DNA from: Marsupella aquatica
Lineage: Eukaryota; Marchantiophyta
Assembly (NCBI GenBank): GCA_973895155.1
Contig: OZ316895.1
Coordinates: 22,444,001 to 22,508,000, forward strand
Length of the DNA: 64,000 nt
Reading direction: 5' to 3'
Both the position numbers and the translations under genes were made by a program. The notes under the pieces were generated by a model. It was not told the origin of the DNA. It ran no database searches and saw only the letters and a program-made list of their open reading frames with translations. This document shows, one piece after another, positions 13,901-24,536 of the stretch (its first letter is position 1; each line of letters begins with the position of its first letter).

Positions 13901-16494
13901 GGCATGTTGGAGGCTCAAAGCTATGCTCAATATCTTGGCATTACCTCTGTCCACTCTAGACTCTCTTTTGATACAACAACATGAGATGGGCATTCTTGCT
14001 CCATTTGTATATAGTTTTGTTCTGGTAACAGGCCATTATGGGTCAGCATGCCCCAAGTATGAGGGTTGTAGTTCAGGTTTTTAGGGTCAATTGTTGCCCA
14101 TAATGCTCTTGTGTTACACTTCAAGGGCTAAGAGATTTTCAGTATAGTATTGACGGACCCCCATGGGAAGTGCCTTCTGACTTCCCTCACACCACGTGTG
14201 GCCACATTGGTGCTTTAGGTCACACACAAAAACATCAATGTTTGCAACCAAACAAACAGCACCATTAATGTTTGATGCAGTGGTAGCAAAAACAGTTTGG
14301 CGTGGGAACCACAAAAAGATTGATAAATTGAAGTTTAAAGTGAAGTTCAAAATAACAAACATGGGGGGGAGGGAGAAATTAACCAGTTGGATGCTTGTGA
14401 TTGATACATTAATGTTTCGCATCAAAATGCTAGATACAACATTAAATGTACATTGTATTTTTTTTGCAAGTTTTACAAATAGCCAACCAGTACAATTCTA
14501 TGTCAAAGCAAACCAAACAATTAGGGCAATGGATTTTGAATTCGGTTCATGTTGCATAAGAGGGTGAGTCTTCCTTTGACACAATCATAGGTGCTCAGTT
14601 TAGTACATAAGTGATTGAGTTTGACCTCATGGAGTTTATGTATCAAGTAGCATCCAACAAAGTTCTAGGCATCCCCAAATAATTTTAAGGGGAGGATGTT
14701 TGTAAGGTTTTGGGACTTGTATGTTTGTGTCTACATACCTATTCTTTGTTGTTCTGAAAACTTCATGATCAATTTGTTTCATTGATTTTGTGTCTCATTT
14801 ATATTTGTGAAGGATTTCATGTAGCATAGGACAAAGAGACGTTTGCAACGGTATGTTTTACTTATTCAAATTGATCAATTTGTTACATGAGTATAATTAC
14901 CTCATCAGTTATCAGTCATTTTCATCAATTAACTTAATATCAGTTACCATGTCATCTAGGCCACCAAGTTGCGGCAGGGAAACATTGGCCATTACGAATT
15001 TTATTTGCAATTATTTTTGCCAATATGAGTTGTACGTATTGAAAGGATGCCCCATCTTGTTGAGGTTAGCTGAGATGGGCCACATCCGTACGATATGGAC
15101 ATAAAATTTCTTAAAGAAAATAAACTGGGGTCTTTTTGTGGCAAAAATTTAGAATTTTGGGGGCGGATTGTTTCCGTCAATACACCTATCTTGGCAAGGT
15201 CAGCCAAGATTGGGCCAATCTCAACTACTCAGCTAAGATTCACAAAAATGAAGGGTGAAAAGATATGATACTGCTGAAGTAGTAGACCTCCTGTTACATC
15301 TTATTCAACCTGCATTCATAATTTTTTTCTTTTTGATAGTTTTGATATGTGAAGGAGTTTATATAGACTTGCAATTTAGGATAGAAATGAAATACATCGG
15401 AGCACAGCTGCAATGCTTTACCAGTTTAGCAGGACCATCTATAGCATGGTTTTCAATTCCCCTTCTAATCTCCAGACCAACGCCCAAGCTGTCATTTTGG
15501 AAATTCATATGGTGCCTCATTCAAAGATTGAATCCAATATCATTTGTTGTGATTTCTCTTCTGGACACTTGCTTCTCTTGGGGCTACTGTGCTATTATAT
15601 GGGGTTTCCATTTCCTCAGTTCTTTCTGATTTCTGGTTTTGCCTTGATTTATCAAAGCTGTCAATTTGTTCATTTTGTCTTCACTTAGAATGATAGAGTG
15701 AATAGTTAGAGTGGAGAGGAGTGTTAAGTGCTGAGTGATGACTTGAGACTATCGCATAGTTGGCCCGTTCTAAGACACACCTATTTTAACTTATTCATAA
15801 TAAAGTCTAGTCTATATGGAACTAGTTTATGAAATACAAGCTATCATATCCATTCAAGAATATTGAAACAATAATTATAAAAAAGTAAAGGGGAAAATGC
15901 ATATCATGCATTAAAAGTGAAGAGATGTATGGTACTCTGGGGTGCACATTGTACAAGTCATTGTATTTTGTAGGTACAGTATTTTGTGTCTGAAAACCAA
16001 GTAAACCAGTTTTGTACCTTTCTAAAATTTGGGGGGCTTATTTAGGTAGGGCTTCTCTGTTTAGGTGACACCTATTGCCCTATAAACCATAAGCATTGCA
16101 ATTGTTTTAAACAATAGACATATAAGCTACAAGGCATCTATGAATTGTGTCTAGTTGCCTGGTTGAATTTGGAGAGTTATACTAATGAATTCTCATGAAA
16201 AGGGAGGAGTGCCCTACAGCATAAATAAATAATAAAACTAGAGGAATACTAGAAGGTCCATAATAAAATGATTAATACAAGTGTAAGCATGTCTAGTTAA
16301 ACTAAGGATTGAAAAAAGTTAAGGGGATTGGAAGAAATACTAAACTCAGACAAATACAAAGTAAAAGCATAGAATAGACTAAATTGACATAAAAATATGT
16401 AACAAACAACTTTAATAAGACAAGATAACCAAAGGCCCTGCCATATAGCAGCAACAAAATAATCATACGGCACTAGCACTTTGCAACTACATCA
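10916..16494. other. AT-rich intergenic spacer, no supported gene
   Basis: About 5.6 kb with only short ORFs lacking recognisable domains or matching splice sites; the longest, near 13094-13396, is 100 codons. Several stretches look like decayed repeats. For example, CATCTGGTGATCTTGT recurs near 11881 and 12239, and a GAATGAATGAATGAAT run lies near 12040. I cannot assign any of it to a named element. Confidence 0.5.
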
Positions 16495-16615
16495 GTCTTG
16501 GTTTGCTCTTGGATTGAGTTGAGCCCGGGTCTGCGACCTACAGCTTCAGGAGCTATTGATGTCTTGGTTTGCTCCTGGGTTCAAGCCTGGATCTGCAACC
16601 TACCATAGAAGGGCT
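16495..16615 (+). repeat. 66-bp tandem duplication carrying a Pol III B-box-like motif
   Basis: Two copies beginning GTCTTGGTTTGCTC occur at 16495 and 16561. The second contains GGTTCAAGCC at 16579-16588, a perfect match to the tRNA T-arm / B-box core; the first copy is diverged at this place. It may be the relic of a tRNA-derived SINE, but no matching A box was identified with confidence. Confidence 0.35.
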
Positions 16616-18508
16616 CCTATATATATAAATATATTATGAAATTATGTTCAAATCACAGAGCAAATCAAAGGGACCCCTATCCACAAAAACAGTGAAGTTC
16701 AGTTCAATAATCTATTTCTGTCTAACAAAGATTTTCATTCTGAACACAGTGCAAAGTCATTCTACTACAAAAAAAATGTTGTTATTCCATGAGATTTCCA
16801 AGTGCAGTTGTGGCATGCAGATGACAATTGTTGTGGAGCAACAAAATTTTGGGTGTTAAAATGACATAGTGAAGGGCACAAAACTTGATTTGCAAGAGAA
16901 TGGATCATCCTCCGTCTGATGGGAGCCACTAATTATTCTCACAGGAGAGATCATGAGTTGAAGGTCAACTGAAAAGATTTCTTGACACTCCAAAGATTTC
17001 AAATAATGGAGAACTATTGAGAATATTGATAGGTCCTACACCAATCTTGCTTGGCACTCTGAGGTATGATGGGGAGTGTCTATTAGTCGCAGAACTTGAC
17101 TACCTTAACACTTAGCTCTGGCGTCGTTGAGCTCACCTATGGTCCAAGCCTAGAACGACCATCCGGGGAGGACTTAACATGGGGGGACTTGTGGGCAATG
17201 GGGTGTGGCACTGACAAAGGCAAGGCGCTAAGCTGGTGACACACACTAAGGACTTAGACTAGCTGAGGGCTGGTCGGGTTCTGGGAAAGGGCTGGACTCA
17301 AGGTCAACCGTCCAGACCCCAAGACAAACTTTGAGTTCTAAGGGCTTGAGTGAGAGCTCCTTTTGGGCCAAAGGCTAATGGAGTTTACTTCATACGCAAA
17401 CGGACGTTTGGGGCACGAGTCACAACCCAACCTAGGTTTGGCCGCTTGGGGCCCGGGTTCTGAGGGCCTAGGCATAAACACTAGGTCAGCCCGATCACAA
17501 CGGGTTAAGGCACTCCATTTACGTACGCCTAACTAGAAAGTTATGGGCATAGTCAGTTGGTGGCGCGCCCAAACATATGAGTTGGGGTCCAGGTGGGGAG
17601 CCAAAATTTGGGGACCAAAGTAGGTCCGGAGGTGGCAGGTCTCCAGAAGCATATATGAAGGGAGTGGTGTCTCCTTGGGGGCTAAAGGCGAGCCGGAGTC
17701 GTGAGCCGCGGCGGTCACGACACTAAGAGAAAACCCCAAACGGAAACGACGATAACTTCCCAACGGGAAGTCCGTTGAAGGACTTCTTGGGTGCGTTGAA
17801 AATCTCTCAAGGAGGACTACATCCTCCTGAGCTCAACTGGGTCTAGAGGTGCCATGAGTTCTTGGGTTTACAGGGGCTATCTCGCTCGCTTGCCAAATCC
17901 TACCAAAACAATAGCCAAGCCGCGTTCAATCTCCCAATGGAGCTTGCATTGGGGAGGCAAGGCCAAGTAAGCATGGAGGTTGAGTTCTAAGGGCAATTGG
18001 ACCCTAGGCCATCAGTGGGGTGAGAACTGCAACAATGAAGCTTTGACACATCCTACTGACAATGCTGGATTTTCCCCCTGGGCCCTCACTCCTTGTATAT
18101 TATACAGTCATACCTGTGAGCCTCCCCTACACACGTACCCCTTCTTATTAATTTTTCTCCTATAGAGATTATCCTTGTTTTTTTATAAAAAAAACAAACA
18201 TTTACTCTTATTAAAATATCTTCAGTGTATTACAAAAGTGAGTTTTGAGCAATAATAATTATTCTTCATATATTACAATTTGTATTGAGCGATAATGCTT
18301 AACGCTGCCGGGTATGCTGCAATCTTTATATATGTAATCGAGTATGTAACTGGAGAGTTTTTTTGAAGACCAAGTTACCACTGGTCATGTATGTATATAA
18401 CAGCTCTATAAAAGAGATGAAAATGGTAAGTCTTTATAAATCTAAAGACTGATATTGAATCAACTATTGAATCAGCTAACCCCGCAGCTAACCTAAGACA
18501 ATACAAAC
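16616..18508. other. Intergenic spacer, repeat-like, no supported gene
   Basis: AT-rich to about 17040. From about 17050 to 18000 it is a G-rich, stop-riddled stretch with retrotransposon-like texture. No domain, tRNA or terminal repeat could be identified. Confidence 0.4.
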
Positions 18509-18989
18509 CTAAGACTCCTGCCCACTGTCATGCCTTCCAATGCTGGTCTGCTTCATAAGTGAATAGTCACTTATGTGTACAGGCCATTCTGCTTGCCAAA
18601 AAATATGATTGTAAAAATGGGAAGGGACAATTGCAGGCAAATCATATGATTTTCGAACAGAGATCACACTCCATAGCCCCTCCACACTTGCCTCTACTTC
18701 AGGAATCACAACATCTATGATTCCTAAACCACAACCTCCAAAACTCTCTTTAGCTATCTCCTTGTTGCTCCACTCTTCTTTGCTGTAATCAGGGCTGCCT
18801 TTTCCCCTGTGCCTTCCTTGACTTTGGAACTCTGGAATAAACCACAACAACTGCTGCAGTTGTCAGACCTCCAGTACCGGGTCTGCTTCTCCTCCTGCTC
18901 AGTCTAGAGCGTTTCTTCATCACTGTTGTCCCCACCTTAGTCATCTCGAAGTCTCCAATACACCTGATCCACAAATGGACCAACACCAT
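18509..18989 (-). pseudogene. Unassigned coding-like fragment downstream of the transposase
   Basis: Two overlapping minus-strand reading frames (18989-18789 and 18850-18509) look protein-like. The first is Arg/Lys-rich (KKRSRLSRRRSRPG). The second continues with a charged start (KGSPDYSKEEWSNKE) and ends HDSGQES at a stop at 18509. The switch between frames near 18800-18850 could be a small intron or a frameshift. There is no recognisable domain. It lies on the same strand as, and just downstream of, the transposase remnant, so it may be part of the mobile element or captured host sequence. I do not recognise the product. Confidence 0.3.
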
Positions 18990-19174
18990 GAATGAGTATT
19001 ATATTGAATACAACCAGATCTACAAGGTTTACAGATAACATATCAGAATACGCTTAGGATGTTTTCAAATCTTAACTTGCTACCTTCGCTCCTCTGGAGA
19101 ATGTGTTACCCCGGTGTGTAACTGATGAATGATAAACATCAGGCATGGAGTGTACCTACCCCAAATACAGGTCA

Positions 19175-22100
19175 TCATTCTATGTTGTTCTTTACAAAAT
19201 TGTCGAGGGCAGTCACATCATCTGGAGGCAACTTAAAAATAGTTGGATAGAGAGGATCCACTGTAAAACTCACAGTTGATATGACACAGTCCAGGTTGTC
19301 TCTGGATCACACATATTATAAGCAAATTTGTTCCTACTAGACCCAACCGGTGTAAACCAATTGAACACTACTTGACATGCAGCTTCGGAACCAGGTCTAT
19401 CAAGTAGATCCAAAGGTTCTCTAGATCTGCAAACACTATTACCATACTTTCGGTGGATGCTTTGCACCCTGCCAATCCACCAAACATACTTTGGCCCAGA
19501 TGCAGAACACACTGCTACTGGATCTCCTCTTGGCTTCTTTGGATTGGTCACATTTTTTTTTGATTTCCTTCCACCTGCTTTCCCTTTGGATGCTTTTGCT
19601 ACGGCCTCTGAGTTTCGAGTTGCCCTGACCTCATGTTGTGTTTCATCAAGGAAGAAAACACCACAGTCAGTGCCCACTGTCATGAACATAGTTGGTACAC
19701 CCTCTCTACAGTTGGGTTTGTCCACTAAATTATTGAAGTACACACTCTGTTTCACACGAGTCAATCGGTCCTTACTCAAGTGGGGGTTTCCAATCAGCTG
19801 GCTAACCAATGTACTTTTGTAGATCTGTCGCTCTTGAAAACACACAATTGGCTTCACTTGCTTAATTGGTGCACCATACAACAAGTCTGAATGCATGATA
19901 TTCATTGTTGCAGACAATTCGGAGGCAGCTTCCTCTACATGAGCGTCTACGTAACGGACAGACATCCCAGGGAAGGAACTCTCAATCTCAGTCTCAGCGC
20001 CAGCTACAATCCCCAGGGTGGTAACAATAGGTGAAGCTTCCAAAATCATTGTATCAATCTCAGTGACAGTTTGAGGTTGGGCTTCACCATTCAAAGCAGG
20101 TCGTACATCTCGAATGTCCAAAGTATCTCGTACATCTACAAGTGTATCCACATTGATGTCACACCATCCACCAGACTTCACCCCTTTTGACTCAACTTTC
20201 CACGGTGAGTTCCACCATAGCTTATCCTTGCAAGATGTTGAAGGATTCATTTCCAGCTCAGTTGCAACACATTGTGCCAAACTTAATCCCTCCTGCAATG
20301 CAACCACGATTGCTGCATTTGTCTCTATCCCTGTATAATCTGTCTGATCTGGACAGACATGAACTGCCTCTGAATCTAATTGAAGATCCATCCAAATGTT
20401 TGAATGCTTTTTGTGGCTCTTTCCAGCACCCATCAATCCCTCTGATACATCCATTGCAGCCAATCTGTTAAGATTAGTGGCACACTCCACTAATTCTGAC
20501 AAGTCATAGCTTCGCTCACGACCGTTCATGCCCCCTACTTTTGAGAAGAATTGCTCACACGCATCTGAGCCAGTCAACTCTAGAGGCACTGGAAGATGCT
20601 TGAAGTGGTCTCGGAATTGGATTATCAACAGAACTATAAAATGGACTGACATTTGAACATCAAGAAAGGTTTGCATAGGGATACAGTTCCGCATGAAAGT
20701 AATTGGTTGTGTATTCCCCCCTACAGTATGGTTCCCATGGAAGCACCATAGGCGCCACAGTCTGAAGAAGAAACCCACCTTCCCACAAAGTACAACCCTC
20801 TCCCGTAGAGTGAGCCGAGGGTTCATGAATATATCCAGATAATCTCCACATATACGAACAAACACCTCAGTTCCAAGTGCGAGCTCCACCCTTGCATCCT
20901 TCTGCAGACGCAACATCCTCAGCGTAGAACCCGCCTTACGACTACAAATCCTTTGTGCACTAGCCCAATTTTGCCTATCATTTTGTGGTACATCATCATG
21001 GTTCAGCCCATGAAGGTCATGGTCATATAAACCTAACAGGAGTCTCAGATGACTCAGGTTGGCCACTTGAGTCCCCAGTTTCAATATCCGAGCTGAAGAA
21101 TCCAATGGGTTCACTAACTTCTTCCCATTGTGGATATAGTCTTGGTCATGTAGCCCAACAGCGTGGGTCAATGGCCCATCACCTGTCATAGAGTGGCTCA
21201 ATTTCCAGCCTTCCCACCCAAGGCTAAATCTTGGCCCTGCCTTCTGACAGCCAGTATAGTCCTCCAACATTAACTTCCTCCTGCGTGCATCACCGTCACT
21301 TGCATGGCCGAGTAAAGGCCCCACACTCTCCAGACAATGAGTGTTCCACAATGACTCCAGGATATCCCACTGCTCTCTAACCCAAGGAGCTTTAAATCTA
21401 TTACATGTACCTGTAGCTAGTATAAGCAACCGTGGGAATCCCTCTGCAAGGGGATTGACTACTATACAACGAGCCATCTGCCCTACCACATTGTTGTCAA
21501 AAGCATCAACGATGATGTGGAAGCCAAGTTCTCCTTCGCCCACTTCTATCTCCCACCCAACAAGGCATACATGCTCTGTTTGGGTGCCGCAAAACCCAAT
21601 CATGGTGTCATGTTTTGGCAGCCACCTACAAGAAACCAAAACTGAGTTCATCACCCTATTCATTAAAAGTGTATTTTATTTTGTTCACTTTTAGGCCTCT
21701 AAATGTTCACTTTTTGGTCTCTAAATGTACACTTTTTAAACCCAAAAGGTACACTATAGTCCAATACTCTACACCTAAATGGTGAATTATAAACTTGAGG
21801 ACACAAAAATGATCTTTACTGGAAGGAGTCTCATCCTAGTTCATGTACAAAGGATGAACATGGTGGTATATTTGATGGTCATCACCTTTATTTCTTGCCC
21901 AATTGTACACTTTTTGAAAGCCAAATGTACACTTTCTATCACCCAAATGTTCAGATTTTGAATAATAATTCACTTTTAATGAATAGATTGATGTTCTTGG
22001 TTTCCAGATGGAGCCTACATAATAGTTGAAACAGAGATAAAGGTGAAACTAAGATCCAACACCATGACATGACTAACATCATGCGTGAGGGCCTGAAGTA

Positions 22101-24260
22101 CAACATCATGCATGAGGGCCTGAAGAAAGTACCTTACTGTTTTTTTGACAGTGGTCTCATCTTCTGCCAAATAACAGGGAACTGGCCCTTTGATGTTGAG
22201 TCTCTCTTTCAGTTTGGAGTACACTTGAGAGACAAACATAAATTGTTCAGCATGGATTCTTGCTCGGAATACTGCCATCCCTCTTCTGTCCCGTTGAAGG
22301 GTGTTTATGCTTGGCCCTATCCCATTACTTGCAAGGCAGTCAACAACACGTCGACCACCATGCAAGAAGAGTGTTTGGCAGAGAAGCTTTGTTCCAGCCT
22401 TGAACCTATATCCCTCCTTTGTCGTATTCAAGTTTGAAGCTATATCAGATAACATATCCCACAATGCACCTCTCCCACCAAATGCACCCTTCCTGTGCGC
22501 AAGGACTATGGACTGACAAAACTTAAGGATAGATTCCTTATTGGGGCCTTGATAGTCAAGACAAACTTCCTTTATACTAGGGATCCGAGACTTCAGCATC
22601 AACAGTTTGTGACTTAGATATTTCTGCAACTTCCTCTCTCTCAAAATTCGGTTTCTGTATACTTTAGCTTGGTTTTGGACCTCAGGAATTGTGAGGCAAC
22701 CTAGCCGCCTGCCCTTGCCAGTCCCTCTCTCTCCTCTTTTCTCATAGGCCTTGACCTCTCTTGCTACCCGAAGTCTGAAGTCCTTCATGTTCTTAATGGA
22801 ATAACACTTGGAACACGTCAAATCATCAAACCCGCCCCCCAACTGTGACATTCGACTACATTCTTTATGCCTGAAAAGGCCCTTGATCTCACAAGCTTCT
22901 TCACTATACATACAGAACACCTCTGCCATTACTAGGGGCTCTGCATACCATGCACCACCCACTTTCACCTGGTCGTGTAGGTGACTTTTGATAGGCCTAA
23001 GTTCTGACCCTACTTCTATCTCATCCCGCCATAGACCCCAACACAACAATGACAAATTATCGAAAGTACCTCTATCATCATCTCATGCTGACATCCTTGA
23101 CGAGCTGCTTGATGCACCTGCAGTCGAGGTGCGAGTCAAGAACCCCTGAATTTTTCTCTGTTTCTTATCCCTCCCGTCTACAGTACGGGGTCTGCCAGGG
23201 CGCCCTGACAAAACTGGCTCGTTTCTTGTAGGCCTCTGACTTTTGGCCACATAATCAAGATGGATCAAGCCAGTACAATGGCTTGTCAGATTAGCCTCCA
23301 AGTTTCATTGTTTGGGTACCAAAGTCAAATGGTGAAGACAAAAATTGTAGAACAGTTTCAAAGTCTGGAACTCCACTGGTTCCTTATGGACATCCCCCTC
23401 GACTATAAACGTCTCGCGACCAACTGTCTGCAACTCGTTGACCTTTGCTACAATCTTCAAATGCTCGTCAAGCATGGCTCTATCAGTCAAAGTATTTGAC
23501 TGTGCCCTCCTTGCAATCTCCACATGCCCAACTTCTCACCCCTGTTCCTAGCCACCCGAGCTGCATGCTTTGATGATCGCAAATGCGAATTTTTGAAGTT
23601 GGTAAATGCATTATTGATGGATGATTTATCCATCAATGTACCTTTTTGCTAGCCCTTCCACCCGCTTGTCACACTCACAACACTCGATATGCCCCCAGGG
23701 CATGTTGTCTTTGTCCCAAGTTCTCACTTTCCACTTGTGGTCAGCACATTTAATGGATTCCATGTGAGTCTTCAACTTATCCGCAGATGCTTCCCATACT
23801 GCCTTTAAAGTATTGCTCATAAGAGTGGACATGAATGTGACTTGTTGTTCAGGCTCTGGCAAGGGGCAACCAGAGTGTGGATCAGCTTCCACTGGAGGCT
23901 CCTCATTCATGGGAAAATTGGCATCATCACTCTCTGGCAATGAAAGGCCATTGGAAGCATTGCTACTTCTTGCCCTGCGCCTCCAGGGTCTATGTGCACC
24001 AATGGGGTTGGAGGCTCCAAGGCATTTTTGGGAATGATAACAATCTTTCCCCCACAATCCTCCAAAAGATTGCAGATCTCCCATTTCTCCGGCATCCGAG
24101 TGGCGAGATTGACATCAATAAAGTGGAAGTCAAAATCGAGTAGTGCCTCCAACTTCAGTCGGGCATCAGCATACGATTCCCCTGCTTTGTAACTATATGA
24201 TGATATAGGTTTCCTTTCCCCACCTTCTTTGTCTACTTGAAACAAAGTGGCAGGCGGCAT
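19175..24260 (-). pseudogene. Degenerate DDE transposase, P-element/THAP9-like, with AT-hook-like motif and chromatin-reader-like tail
   Basis: A once-continuous gene of about 1500 codons, probably starting at the ATG at 24260 (MPPATLFQVDKEGG). It reads to 22138, has an intron (21626-22137), and resumes at 21625. In order: a Cys-rich segment (WGHIECCECDKRVEGLAKR); an AT-hook-like motif (SGRPGRPRTV, ~23190); a C/H-rich patch (LFRHKECSRM... DLTCSKCYS); then three candidate catalytic acids. These are the Asp in YLAEDETTVKK (~22155), the Asp in GHASDGDARRRK (~21297) and the Glu in GSDACEQFFSKVGG (~20556). DRQNWASAQRICSRK lies between the last two. This spacing resembles P-element/THAP9-type RNase H-fold transposases. 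The C-terminus (VWWIGRVQSIHRKYG... VVFNWFTPVG) resembles an SH3/BAH-like reader. Breaks: frame changes near 23990, 23630 and 23530; in-frame TGA at 23305-23307 and 23083-23085; an A7 run before the intron that spoils splice phase; a 1-nt shift near 19297. So it is nonfunctional here. Exact family is uncertain. Confidence 0.7.
21632..22004. mobile_element. Small inverted-repeat (MITE-like) element in the transposase intron
   Basis: CTATTCATTAAAAGTG (21656-21671) is perfectly inverted as CACTTTTAATGAATAG (21971-21986). The match extends outward imperfectly to GAAACC (21632) and GGTTTC (22004). The enclosed ~300 bp has several imperfect copies of an AAATGT(A/T)CACTTTTT motif near 21700-21745 and 21905-21950. 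The whole lies inside intron 21626-22137, only a few bases from its acceptor. No clear target-site duplication was found, so it may instead be an intrinsic intron hairpin. Confidence 0.5.
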
Positions 24261-24536
24261 TCTCTCACCCTTTACTGACAACCTATCCACCTCTCATGGG
24301 CCTGCGCACAGTCCACATGACAAAGGGAGCATCAACATAGGGATTGCTCAAAATAGGATAGGTTCATTTCATTCTAACCACATATTCACCCAAAATGCAA
24401 CTTTCTTGGGTGGCATGGCGCAACACCACACAATGTGGACATCATGTGCACCAATTCTTCTACTAGAGACAGGTTACAAAGATGTTAGGCAGATTGATGA
24501 TTGTTGGCCAATGCGGGAAACAAGCAACCTGGCCTA

